Below are positions 47,065 through 55,615 of a DNA stretch of 64,000 nucleotides, in pieces. Every line of letters begins with the position of its first letter. Positions within the stretch are counted from its first letter, which is position 1. The position numbers were made by a program, and so were the translations under genes. Under the pieces are notes generated by a model, which worked only from the letters and a program-made list of their open reading frames with translations, searched no databases and was not told the DNA's origin. The stretch is from an uncultured Cohaesibacter sp. (lineage in GTDB: Bacteria > Pseudomonadota > Alphaproteobacteria > Rhizobiales > Cohaesibacteraceae), in NCBI RefSeq assembly GCF_963662805.1, contig NZ_OY759873.1, positions 62,001 to 126,000 of the forward strand. Direction: 5' to 3'.

Positions 47065-48282
47065 CTAGACTTCGATGATGTCATCGAACACGGACGCGAT
47101 GCGGTCAACGAGCCGCTTCGCCACATCAGACTTGGGCATGTCCGCCCAGGTCTCGATCCCGTCCGCACGCACGATGCTGATCGTGTTGTGATCGCCGCCC
47201 ATAATACCCGTCTCAGGTGACACATCGTTGGCAATGATCCAGTCGACGCCCTTTTTGGTCAGTTTTGCACCGGCATTCTGTTCGAGATTTTCCGTTTCGG
47301 CAGCGAACCCAATTACCAGAGCAGGCCGCTTGTCCGGATGGGTGCCAACAAATTTGGCGATGTCGGGATTTTCCGCAAAGGTCAGTTCCGGCAGGGATCC
47401 ATCGGGCTTTTTCTTGATTTTCTCGGTGCCCTGATTGGCCACGCGCCAATCGGCGACCGCCGCTGCCATGATGGCAACATCGGCGGGGAGCGCCTTGGCC
47501 ACGGCTTCATGCATCTCAGCCGCCGTCTCGACGCGGACAATATCGACCCCAAGTGGGGCATCGAGCGCAACCGGACCAGAGACCAGCGTGACACGGGCAC
47601 CGGCGGCTCTGGCTGCCTCGGCGAGGGCATAGCCCTGTTTGCCGGACGAGCGGTTGGCGATGTAGCGCACAGGATCAATCGGCTCATGGGTTGGGCCGGC
47701 GGTGATGACGACATGTTTACCCGCAAGCGGCTTATTGCTGCCATCGAGCAGGCTATCGATCCTTGCCAGAATGGCCTCCGGCTCGCTCATGCGGCCCGGC
47801 CCTTCCTCGTTGCAGGCCATCATGCCGTGATCGGGCCCAATGATCTCAACACCGTCGCCCTTGAGGACATCGAGATTGCGCTGGGTAGCGGGGTGGAGAT
47901 ACATGCGCACATTCATGGCAGGCGCGACAAGCACCTGTTTGTCCGTGGCAAGAAGCGTGGTGCTGGCAAGATCGTCGGCAATGCCGTTGGCCATCTTGGC
48001 TATCAGGTTGGCAGTAGCAGGCGCGACGACCAGAAGATCTGCGTCTCGGGACAGTTCGATATGGCCGATTTCGCTTTCGCGCGTCAGATCGAAGAGAGTG
48101 GTCACGACCGGCTCACCCGTCAGGGTGGAGAGGGTGAGCGGCGAGACGAAGTGGGTCGCGGACTCGGTCAGGATCACCTTGACGCTCGCGCCCTGTTTCA
48201 TCAGCAGGCGAACCAGATCCACCGCCTTGAAGGCCGCGATCCCGCCGGAGATGATCAGCAAGATTCGTTTGTTGGCGAGCAT
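47065..48282 (-). CDS. coaBC: Bifunctional phosphopantothenoylcysteine decarboxylase/phosphopantothenate-cysteine ligase
   Basis: Carries out two consecutive steps of coenzyme A synthesis. The 405-residue product has the N-terminal flavin-dependent CoaC part (ISGGIAAFKAVDLVRLL, the active-site His in IGHIELSRDADLLVVAPAT, and PAMNVRMY, where most homologues have Trp at the last position) and the C-terminal CoaB part (VITAGPTHEPIDPVRYIANR near 190-209, ALVIGFAAET, AKLTKKGVDWIIAND). The ATG at 48282 follows GGGAG by eight bases. It lies between ubiB and dut. Confidence 0.96.
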   Translation of the reverse strand: MLANKRILLIISGGIAAFKAVDLVRLLMKQGASVKVILTESATHFVSPLTLSTLTGEPVVTTLFDLTRESEIGHIELSRDADLLVVAPATANLIAKMANGIADDLASTTLLATDKQVLVAPAMNVRMYLHPATQRNLDVLKGDGVEIIGPDHGMMACNEEGPGRMSEPEAILARIDSLLDGSNKPLAGKHVVITAGPTHEPIDPVRYIANRSSGKQGYALAEAARAAGARVTLVSGPVALDAPLGVDIVRVETAAEMHEAVAKALPADVAIMAAAVADWRVANQGTEKIKKKPDGSLPELTFAENPDIAKFVGTHPDKRPALVIGFAAETENLEQNAGAKLTKKGVDWIIANDVSPETGIMGGDHNTISIVRADGIETWADMPKSDVAKRLVDRIASVFDDIIEV

Positions 48283-48326
48283 GATGTGTCTCCCAGTGTT
48301 GAATCCGATATCGGAGCGCAAAGAGG

Positions 48327-49913
48327 CTAGCTCCAGAGTTGAATGGCGATGGCGCCGAGGGACAGCGCGATGATCCAGAGGGCGATACGGCCCGACCGGC
48401 TTTCTCGCGCTTCGGCCTTGCCGATGGCGGCAACCGTTTCGGCATCGAGACGCATCCCTTCGCGGCCCATAACGTCAAAGCTCTCGGACAGGCGTTCGGC
48501 CCGGCGCGCGATTTCCGGCAGCTGGGCAGACAGGGTGCCAAGGCTCGCCAACCCTCCGGCCATTTCCTTAACCTTTGCGGCGGGGCCGACATTCTGCTCC
48601 ATCCAGCGCTTGACCACCGGCTCGGAGGTGTTCCAGAGGTTCAGCTCCTTGTCCATCATCCGGGCGACCCCTTCGACGACAACCATGGTTTTTTGCAGAA
48701 GGATCAGCTCGGTGCGGGTAGCCATGCCGAAGAGTTCAGTGAATTCGAACAGCTGGCTCAACAGGCTCGCCATAGAAATTTCGGAGGAAGCGCGACCATG
48801 AATTGGCTCACCAATGGAACGCAGCGCCTGAGCGAAGGTGTCGATATCCTGATTGCTGGGCACATAGCCCGCATCGAAATGCACCTGTGAGACCCGGCGA
48901 TAGTCGCGCACGATGAAACCGTAGAGAATCTCGGCCAGAAAGCGCTGCTCCTTGGGTCCTATCCGGCCCATGATGCCGAAGTCGACGGCGACCAGCTTGC
49001 CATCGGGATCAAGAAACAGATTTCCCGGATGCATGTCCGCATGGAAGAAGCCGTTGCCGAGCGCGTGGCGCAGGAAGGACTGGATCACCGTTTCGCCCAG
49101 CGCTTTCAGATCATGCCCCGATGCCCTCAGCGCCTCCATGTCATTGAGTTTGATGCCGTCGATCCATTCCATCGTCAGGATGGTCTTGGTCGACTTGTCC
49201 CAATGAACGGTGGGTACGCGAAAATCGGTGTCCTTGGCGCAATGCTCGCCGAGCTCGCTCATGGCGGCAGCTTCGAGGCGGAAGTCCATTTCGAGCTGGA
49301 TCGAGCGGGCGAGGGTGTCGACCACGGCGACCGGGCGCAGGCGGCGCGACGGCGTGTGGATTGCCTCGATCATCCGGGCTGCGATGTAAAAACCGGCAAG
49401 ATCGGCATGGAAGCGCTCGGCGATGTTCGGTCTGAGGACCTTGACCGCGACCTGCTGCAATTCGCCATCGGCATCAAGGAAGCTTGCCTTGTGGACCTGT
49501 GCGATGGATGCGGCGGCGACCGGATCAGAGAAGTCGACAAACACCGCTTCGACCGGTTTCCCCAGTGCCTCGGCGACAGCCTTGCGGGCGGCTTCGAGAC
49601 CAAAGGCAGGCACGCGATCCTGCAGGCTCGTCAAGGCCTCGGCCAGCTCCGGGCCCACCACATCGGGACGGGTGGCCAGAAACTGCCCCATCTTGACGTA
49701 GGACGGCCCGAGACGATTGAGCGCAGCGCTGAGGCGTTCGCCCTTGTTGCGGTCCGATATGCCGCGATGCTCGATGAGGCGCAGCACGGACAGGCCAAGG
49801 CGCGGGACCGTCGGAAGGTCTGCGGGCGGCTCGATGATGGAAAAGACCCCTTCGCGGGCAAGGATGTACCCTGCACGCGCCAGCCGGAACAGGGCAGAAG
49901 ACGCTCCGATCAT
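48327..49913 (-). CDS. ubiB: Ubiquinone biosynthesis protein UbiB (ABC1/ADCK family)
   Basis: Atypical kinase/ATPase-fold membrane protein needed for ubiquinone assembly. The 528-residue product has the family KxGQ motif in YVKMGQFLATRPD near 54-66, the Ala-rich replacement of the kinase P-loop, VAVKVLRPN, the catalytic-loop-like FFHADMHPGNLFLDPDG and AVDFGIMGRIG, and a C-terminal membrane helix (IALWIIALSLGAIAIQLW). It follows ubiE on the minus strand with a 16-base gap. Confidence 0.96.
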   Translation of the reverse strand: MIGASSALFRLARAGYILAREGVFSIIEPPADLPTVPRLGLSVLRLIEHRGISDRNKGERLSAALNRLGPSYVKMGQFLATRPDVVGPELAEALTSLQDRVPAFGLEAARKAVAEALGKPVEAVFVDFSDPVAAASIAQVHKASFLDADGELQQVAVKVLRPNIAERFHADLAGFYIAARMIEAIHTPSRRLRPVAVVDTLARSIQLEMDFRLEAAAMSELGEHCAKDTDFRVPTVHWDKSTKTILTMEWIDGIKLNDMEALRASGHDLKALGETVIQSFLRHALGNGFFHADMHPGNLFLDPDGKLVAVDFGIMGRIGPKEQRFLAEILYGFIVRDYRRVSQVHFDAGYVPSNQDIDTFAQALRSIGEPIHGRASSEISMASLLSQLFEFTELFGMATRTELILLQKTMVVVEGVARMMDKELNLWNTSEPVVKRWMEQNVGPAAKVKEMAGGLASLGTLSAQLPEIARRAERLSESFDVMGREGMRLDAETVAAIGKAEARESRSGRIALWIIALSLGAIAIQLWS

Positions 49914-49929
49914 GTCCTTGTCGCCCCCT

Positions 49930-50727
49930 TTACAGCTTCCAGCCCGAATGCATGGCGGTGATGCCGCCTGACAGGTTGCGATAGGTGACCTGTTCGAAGC
50001 CGGCCTTTTCGATCATCGCCTTGAAACGGGCCTGATTGGGGAATTTGCGAATGGATTCGACCAGATATTCGTAGCTTTCCGCATCACCGGTGACGAAGTC
50101 CCCGATGCGCGGGATGGCATTGAAGGAAAAGGCGTCATAGACCTTGTCGAGCACCGGCATTTCGACATTGGAAAATTCGAGGCACATGAAGCGGCCGCCG
50201 CGTTTCAAGACACGATAAGCTTCGCTCAGCGCCTTGTCGATGCGCGGCACGTTGCGGATGCCGTAAGCGATTGTGTAGGCATCGAAGCTCTTGTCCTCGA
50301 AAGGCAGTTCCTCGGCATTGCCCTCGACAAATTCGAGATGCTTGATAAGGCCATTTGCCTTTGCGCGATCCTTGCCAACGGCCAGCATCGAGCCGTTGAT
50401 GTCAAAGACGGTGGAGTGGGCGGTCTTTTTCGAGCGCTCGATGACGCGGAAGGAAATGTCGCCCGTGCCGCCAGCCACATCAAGCAGCTTGAAGGGCTCG
50501 GTGCCGCGCTGCTTCTGTGGCGGGTTGAGCCAGGCAACGAAAGCGTCCTTCCAGATCCGGTGCATGCCGCCGCTCATCAGATCGTTCATGATGTCATAGC
50601 GGTCCGCCACCTGATGGAAGACCTTGTTGACCATAGGCTGCTTTTCGCCTTCTCCGACCTGTTCAAAGCCGAAGGAGGTGGCCATTTCCGTCACATTTTC
50701 CGTGCGCTGTCTGTTCTGTGCCGACAT
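49930..50727 (-). CDS. ubiE: Ubiquinone/menaquinone C-methyltransferase UbiE
   Basis: SAM-dependent methyltransferase for the C-methylation step of ubiquinone. The 265-residue product has VADRYDIMNDLMSGGMHRIW near 40-59, the cofactor motif LLDVAGGTGDISFRV near 82-96 and the post-motif YGIRNVPRIDKAL, YRVLKRGGRFMCLEFS. Start at 50727 gives a slightly long N-terminus; ATG at 50685 (MATSFGF) is a plausible alternative. It heads ubiE-ubiB-coaBC-dut. Confidence 0.97.
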   Translation of the reverse strand: MSAQNRQRTENVTEMATSFGFEQVGEGEKQPMVNKVFHQVADRYDIMNDLMSGGMHRIWKDAFVAWLNPPQKQRGTEPFKLLDVAGGTGDISFRVIERSKKTAHSTVFDINGSMLAVGKDRAKANGLIKHLEFVEGNAEELPFEDKSFDAYTIAYGIRNVPRIDKALSEAYRVLKRGGRFMCLEFSNVEMPVLDKVYDAFSFNAIPRIGDFVTGDAESYEYLVESIRKFPNQARFKAMIEKAGFEQVTYRNLSGGITAMHSGWKL

Positions 50728-50937
50728 GTCTTTGTCCTGCGCCCCGCATCAGGGCGGGGGATATCGATTGTTTGGGCCGGACCTTATCCCACTTTATCCG
50801 TAAAGACCATGATTGGAATGTGGTTTTCTTTCTCACTCCTTTATCTATTGGTCTTGGAGTGCCGGTCCACCTTGTTCTTGTCGTGGCCTGCTGTTAGCGT
50901 GCTCTTTCCCTGCCCATTAAATCATTGAGTCTTCCAG

Positions 50938-52107
50938 ATGGATATCGCCAAAATTCGCGCCGAAACGCCCGGGATCGCCCATGGCATACACCTGCTTGCC
51001 TGCGGCTCCTCGCTGATGCCGCAATGTGTGCTTGATGCGGTCATTTCGCACATGGAACTGGAATCAAGGATCGGCGGCTATGAGGCTCATACCTCTGAGG
51101 CCGAAATGCTTGATGGCACCTATGACAGCATCGCCTCGCTGATCGGAGCCAAGCGCCAAGAGATCGCCATCATGGAGAATGCCACGGCGGCTTGGTGCCA
51201 ACCCTTCTATGCCTTGCCGCTGAAGCCGGGAGACCGGATCATCACCTGTCAGGCGGAATACGCTGCCAACTATGTGGCCTATCTGCATCGTCAGAAGCGG
51301 GACGGGATCGAAATCGATGTCGTTCCCAACGATGCCAGCGGTGCGATCGATCTATTGGCTCTGGAAGACCTGATCACCGAGCGAACCGCGCTGATCTCGA
51401 TCACTTGGGTGCCGACCAATGGCGGGCTGGTCAATCCGGCAGCGGGTGTTGGCGCGATTGCGAAGAAGCATTCGATCCCCTATCTGCTCGATGCCTGTCA
51501 GGCGGTGGGGCAGATGCCGGTCGACGTCGAGGTGCTCGGATGCGACTTCCTGTCGGCGACGGGGCGCAAGTTCCTGCGCGGGCCGCGCGGCACCGGTTTT
51601 CTTTATATCAAGGAAAAATGGCTCGAAAGCCTTGAGCCTGCAGCTCTTGATCATTTCTCTGCTCCCCTCATCGACAGCGGCCATTATGCCTTGCGCGAGG
51701 ATGCTCGCCGGTTCGAGACATGGGAAAACAGCTATGCCCTGCGGGCTGGACTGAAGGCCGCCTGTGACTATGCCATGACCATCGGCCTCCCGGCGATCCA
51801 GACGCGGGCATGGGGGTTGGCCAACGGGTTACGCGAAAGGCTCGCGCGACTGCCCGGATGCCGGATCATGGATCTGGGAAGCGAACAATGCGCCATCGTC
51901 AGCTTCACAATAGAGGGCCTTGAGCCTGACTTTGCTGTTCGCAGCCTCAGAGCCCAGGGCATTGCCATCGGCATGACCCGACCCGCCAGTTCCCTTTTGG
52001 ATGCAGAGCGCCGGAATTTGCCGGTGATGTTGCGCATCTCGCCCCATTATTACAATGACGAGGCCGATCTGGATACCTCAGTTGTTGCCCTGAAAGCGCT
52101 GTTGTGA
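50938..52107 (+). CDS. Class-V PLP-dependent aminotransferase/desulfurase family protein
   Basis: Fold-type I PLP enzyme of 389 residues. The PLP-lysine is in SATGRKFLRGPRGTGFLY near 201-218, with the cofactor Asp/Gln in LLDACQAVGQ near 182-191 and the early TAAWCQPFYAL helix. Class V includes cysteine desulfurases, selenocysteine lyases, isopenicillin-N epimerases and the ergothioneine lyase EgtE; no conserved catalytic loop cysteine is visible, so it is probably not an IscS/SufS desulfurase. Substrate unknown. It stands between ubiE and mutM, which are adjacent in many Rhizobiales, so it appears to have been inserted; its stop is nine bases from the mutM ATG. Confidence 0.85.
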   Translation: MDIAKIRAETPGIAHGIHLLACGSSLMPQCVLDAVISHMELESRIGGYEAHTSEAEMLDGTYDSIASLIGAKRQEIAIMENATAAWCQPFYALPLKPGDRIITCQAEYAANYVAYLHRQKRDGIEIDVVPNDASGAIDLLALEDLITERTALISITWVPTNGGLVNPAAGVGAIAKKHSIPYLLDACQAVGQMPVDVEVLGCDFLSATGRKFLRGPRGTGFLYIKEKWLESLEPAALDHFSAPLIDSGHYALREDARRFETWENSYALRAGLKAACDYAMTIGLPAIQTRAWGLANGLRERLARLPGCRIMDLGSEQCAIVSFTIEGLEPDFAVRSLRAQGIAIGMTRPASSLLDAERRNLPVMLRISPHYYNDEADLDTSVVALKALL

Positions 52108-52116
52108 GGATGCACC

Positions 52117-53004
52117 ATGCCTGAATTGCCAGAGGTGGAAACGGTCCGGCGGGGACTTCAGCCGGTGATGGAAGGGGCAAGCATCGCCTCCGCTGACGTG
52201 CGGCGCGAGAATCTGCGCTTTGCCTTCCCGTCGCGCATGGCCGAACGGCTCAGCGGCAGAAGCATTCTGTCCCTCGGGCGGCGGGCGAAATATCTCCTCG
52301 CCGACCTTGATGACGGCGAGGTCCTCGTCATGCATCTGGGCATGTCCGGCTCGTTCCGCGTGGTCACCCCGGACGAGGCCCACCTTGTTGCCGAGGCGAG
52401 CTTTCATTTGGCTCGCGGCAAAAACCCGCTGCATGACCACGTGGCGCTGACGTTGTCGTCAGGTGCGGTCATTCTTTATAATGATCCGCGCCGTTTCGGC
52501 TTTTTCGATCTCATTCCGCGCCTTACCCTCAACGAGCATCCCTATTTCGCCAAGCTGGGAGTGGAGCCGGTGAGCAATGCCCTGAGCGCCGATTATCTCG
52601 CTGAAAAGTTCGCAGGCAAGCGGACACCGCTCAAGGCCGCGCTGCTCGATCAGCATATCATCGCGGGCCTTGGCAACATCTATGTTTGCGAAGCGCTTTA
52701 TCGTTCCGGTATCGATCCGAAACGGCAGGCGGGAACGCTTGTCACCAAGACCGGCAAGCCATCGGTGAAGCTCGCCCTGCTCACGGATGAAATCCGGGCG
52801 ACCATTGCCGAGGCCATCGAGGCGGGCGGGTCGACCTTGCGCGATCACACGAGGGCCGACGGTTCACTCGGCTATTTCCAGCATCGCTTCAAGGTTTATG
52901 ACCGAGAGGGCGAGCCTTGCGCCAAGCAAAGCTGCTCCGGCGTTGTCGAGCGGATCGTGCAGAGTGGCCGCTCGACCTTCTATTGCCCGAAATGCCAGAA
53001 ATAA
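52117..53004 (+). CDS. mutM: Formamidopyrimidine-DNA glycosylase (Fpg)
   Basis: Bifunctional glycosylase/AP lyase removing 8-oxoguanine and other oxidised purines. The 295-residue product begins PELPEVETVRRGL after Met, giving the catalytic N-terminal proline, and has the H2TH region (LLDQHIIAGLGNIYVCEALY near 178-197). The zinc finger has Cys268-x4-Cys273 and Cys290-x2-Cys293; the four-residue first spacing is common in alphaproteobacteria. RSTFYCPKCQK ends the protein. Probably co-transcribed with the upstream aminotransferase gene. Confidence 0.97.
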   Translation: MPELPEVETVRRGLQPVMEGASIASADVRRENLRFAFPSRMAERLSGRSILSLGRRAKYLLADLDDGEVLVMHLGMSGSFRVVTPDEAHLVAEASFHLARGKNPLHDHVALTLSSGAVILYNDPRRFGFFDLIPRLTLNEHPYFAKLGVEPVSNALSADYLAEKFAGKRTPLKAALLDQHIIAGLGNIYVCEALYRSGIDPKRQAGTLVTKTGKPSVKLALLTDEIRATIAEAIEAGGSTLRDHTRADGSLGYFQHRFKVYDREGEPCAKQSCSGVVERIVQSGRSTFYCPKCQK

Positions 53005-53247
53005 GCCGCTAGGATGTCCCCCTGCCGGCCTTGCGCTTCTGAGCCTGCAGCGAGAGACAAAAGCTGGACAGCGATCATGGTGCCGATGGCTGCCCAGGCC
53101 GGGTGCTGTAATCCCATGGCGTGGCTTGCAAGATTGCTAAGCCTGCGCCGATGACAACAGGAAAGGCGGCACAATTCCGTGACAGGTTCAAAATACGAAC
53201 CGTTTGGCATCGACTGTCCCAGACGGATGGTTGTTCTGATCCGTTGA

Positions 53248-53763
53248 TCAGACTTCGTATTTGGTCTTGTCGCCAATATCGAAATGCAGCGGCATGCGCC
53301 ACTTGGCGATGCTGACAATCAGGAAGAGAAGTGCCGAAACGGCGGCCAGTGCTTGCGTTACGAGCGGAGCATCCAGCACGAGGGAGAACCAGAGACCCGC
53401 CAGAATCAGCGGCTGGGCCCTGAGACCCGGCACCTTGAAGCAGAAATATTCCTTGAAGCAGAGGCCGCCGAGCGTGATGAAGGTTCCGCCAAGACCAAAC
53501 ATTCCAAATCCAAGCACGTAGCAGATCAGGCCACCCCACGTCGTTGCCTGAAGCAACAGACGGAAGGTCTTCATATAGATGTGAAGACAGGCGGCGCACA
53601 TGGCGGCAGCGACAAAGCACATCTTCTGGGCCGGAATGCCGGTCTCGACTTCCCACGGCAACAGAAGAATGGACGGAACAGCCAAGACGAATCCCAGTCG
53701 ATAGACAATGACCGAGAGGATATCGAGCCAGTCCATTTCGGATTTGATATGCGGGTCAGCCAA
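53248..53763 (-). CDS. Small integral membrane protein, DUF2301-like
   Basis: The 171-residue protein has five or so hydrophobic segments (IVYRLGFVLAVPSILLLPW, CFVAAAMCAACLHIY, ICYVLGFGMFGLGGTFITLG, LILAGLWFSLVLD, ALAAVSALLFLIVSI). The segment LGGLCFKEYFCFKVPGLRAQ lies between membrane spans. The pattern resembles the uncharacterised DUF2301 membrane family, but I hold this match loosely. It has seven cysteines, several near or in membrane spans. It converges with mutM; the 243 bases between them hold no supported gene. Confidence 0.7.
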   Translation of the reverse strand: MADPHIKSEMDWLDILSVIVYRLGFVLAVPSILLLPWEVETGIPAQKMCFVAAAMCAACLHIYMKTFRLLLQATTWGGLICYVLGFGMFGLGGTFITLGGLCFKEYFCFKVPGLRAQPLILAGLWFSLVLDAPLVTQALAAVSALLFLIVSIAKWRMPLHFDIGDKTKYEV

Positions 53764-54225
53764 AACTTTCTTCCTTCAGACATGCGGGCGGTCGGGGCGG
53801 TTCCACGCACTATAGAGGCTCAGGGCCAGAGTTGGAAATCGGAGCGGTCAAAAAGGGGCCAATTGGCCGCACCGCCGACGCTTTGTCCCCCGGCTTCTCG
53901 CTATACGCCTTGATACAAGGGGGTCGATTTGGGCGCATCACGGCGAATTCAGATCGAATACATATTCCCCATTGTCGTGATTATTCGGAATAATCCACAG
54001 GATAATTTTTATACTTTAGAAGATTCATTTTCATTTCTTGGCGATTTTAGCCCATTTCTCTTCTCCTACACCCTTTCCGAGTGGCCAAAAGAGTATAAAC
54101 CGTTTTTCCTGCATTTTACGGCGCTCAAAGGCCCCTGAAATGCTTCTGACGTTAAAACGCTTATGCTAATATTGGTCTCAGTTAGGAACATATCTGTCTT
54201 CGATTCCGAATAGGAGGAACAGAAA
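53764..54225. other. AT-rich intergenic region before a small gene
   Basis: 462 bases. The stretch from about 53955 to 54220 is clearly AT-richer than its surroundings (for example GATAATTTTTATACTTTAG near 54001-54019). A 69-codon frame at 53929-54138 starting with TTG is open but unconvincing. CTGACG (54146-54151) and TAATAT (54167-54172) could be a promoter for the small gene at 54226. Confidence 0.45.
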
Positions 54226-54378
54226 ATGAGATATTTGGCACAGAGCGAAATTGACAGCGCCCTAGCACGCGGACATTTCGAACGTTCAAAACAGTTCCAT
54301 TTCTTCATGTCGCGCCTGTTTGGCACCAGCCAAGAACCGGTCCGCAGACATGTTGCAAAGGTTCGCACAGCGGCCTGA
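54226..54378 (+). CDS. Small protein of 50 residues, unknown function
   Basis: An ATG with a perfect AGGAGG eight bases upstream (54212-54217) opens a 50-codon frame. The peptide begins MRYLAQSEIDSALARGHFER, continues SKQFHFFMSRLFG and ends VRRHVAKVRTAA. It is basic (many Arg/His/Lys), predicted helical with a short aromatic patch (FHFFM), and has no signal peptide or full membrane span. A plausible promoter lies upstream and an intrinsic terminator 72 bases after the stop, so this looks like a complete one-gene unit. I do not recognise a named family; basic, small single-domain proteins of this size are common and poorly annotated in Rhizobiales. Confidence 0.65.
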   Translation: MRYLAQSEIDSALARGHFERSKQFHFFMSRLFGTSQEPVRRHVAKVRTAA

Positions 54379-54449
54379 TTCCAAAGACCCGCTCCTGCTA
54401 GAGCTTGACGGACTGGTCGATTTTCCAGAATCGATCATCTAACAAAACA

Positions 54450-54485
54450 AAAGGGTGACCGCGTTGGTGCGTTGTCACCCTTTTT
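54450..54485 (+). terminator. Intrinsic terminator after the small gene
   Basis: AAAGGGTGAC (54450-54459) and GTCACCCTTT (54474-54483) form a ten-base stem with a 14-base loop, followed by TT. The A-rich left flank allows use from both sides. Confidence 0.8.
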
Positions 54486-54515
54486 GTTTGCCTGTCACGA
54501 CAACAAATGTGCGCA

Positions 54516-54540
54516 TGAAAAAGGGGCCTTCCGGCCCCTT
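54516..54540 (-). terminator. Intrinsic terminator after argB
   Basis: AAGGGGCC-TTCC-GGCCCCTT (54521-54540), with the A run to its left giving TTTTT after the stem on the minus strand. Confidence 0.85.
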
Positions 54541-54567
54541 CTAAAATTCTGACGACGAGTGTCGTGA

Positions 54568-55473
54568 TCAATGAGTCAACAGAGTGCCTGCGCCGCCTTC
54601 GGTAAACAGCTCCAGAAGAACCGCATGGGGCACCTTGCCGTCGAGAATGACCACGCCTTCGACACCCTGATTGAGCGCATCGATGCAGGTTTCCACCTTC
54701 GGGATCATGCCGCCGGAAATCGTGCCGTCAGCGATCAGGTCGTGCGCCTGTTTGATGGTCAGGTGCTTCATCAGCTTGCCGTCCTTGTTGAGCACGCCGG
54801 GAACGTCCGTGAGGAACAAAAGGCGTTTGGCATCCACCGCACCGGCAATGGCTCCGGCAAAGGTGTCGGCATTGATGTTGTAGGTCTGGCCGTCATCGCC
54901 GGGAGCCACAGGGGCAATCACCGGAATGAGCGCGTCCTTGGCAACGATGTCGAGAACGGAGCGGTCAACCTTCTTGGGGTCGCCCACGAACCCGAGATCG
55001 ACGACTTCCTCGATCTTGCTGTCCGGGTCGCGAATGGTGCGGGTCAGCTTTTCGGCGATGACCATGTTGCCATCCTTGCCGCAAAGACCGATGGCGCGGC
55101 CACCCTCGGCATTGATGTTGCGGACGATCTGCTTGTTGATCGACCCGGCGAGCACCATTTCGACCACTTCGACCGTGCGTGCGTCGGTGACACGCAGGCC
55201 GCCCTTGAATTCGGACTGGATGCCGAGGCGCTCAAGCATTTCCTTGATCTGCGGGCCGCCGCCATGCACCACCACCGGTTTGACGCCGGACTGCTTGAGC
55301 AGCACGATGTCGCGGGCAAAGGCCTGTCCCAGATCCGCGTCTCCCATGGCATGGCCGCCGTATTTGACCACCACCGACTGGCCGTCATATCGCTGCATAT
55401 AGGGCAGCGCCTCGGAAATGGTCTTGGCGCGATTGGCGGATTTGGCAAGGAGGTCGGCAGGGTTATTGGTCAT
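54568..55473 (-). CDS. argB: Acetylglutamate kinase
   Basis: Phosphorylates N-acetylglutamate in the second step of arginine biosynthesis. The 301-residue product has the amino-acid-kinase glycine motif VVKYGGHAMGD near 34-44, VHGGGPQI near 69-76 (substrate and ATP binding) and NINADTFAGAIAGAVDAKRL near 200-219. The N-terminal helix (AKTISEALPYMQRYDGQ) is that of the arginine-sensitive hexameric form, so feedback inhibition and PII activation are expected. engB lies 142 bases upstream on the same strand. Confidence 0.97.
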   Translation of the reverse strand: MTNNPADLLAKSANRAKTISEALPYMQRYDGQSVVVKYGGHAMGDADLGQAFARDIVLLKQSGVKPVVVHGGGPQIKEMLERLGIQSEFKGGLRVTDARTVEVVEMVLAGSINKQIVRNINAEGGRAIGLCGKDGNMVIAEKLTRTIRDPDSKIEEVVDLGFVGDPKKVDRSVLDIVAKDALIPVIAPVAPGDDGQTYNINADTFAGAIAGAVDAKRLLFLTDVPGVLNKDGKLMKHLTIKQAHDLIADGTISGGMIPKVETCIDALNQGVEGVVILDGKVPHAVLLELFTEGGAGTLLTH

Positions 55474-55615
55474 GACGCGTCCCGTTGATTGCGGTTGGAC
55501 TATTGTTCAAGCTCTATAGACTTATTGGCGATGAAGGGCAATTGGTCGAAAAGCAGCTCTCATCCAATGTGCATAGATGCGGAGTGCATGAATGCCGGTC
55601 TGACGCGGCTGTGAT

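Noticed and set aside
53929..54138. TTG-started 69-codon frame in the AT-rich islet
   Set aside because: Rare start codon, no recognisable motif, and the following gene at 54226 has a far better ribosome site. Kept only as a possibility within the intergenic note.
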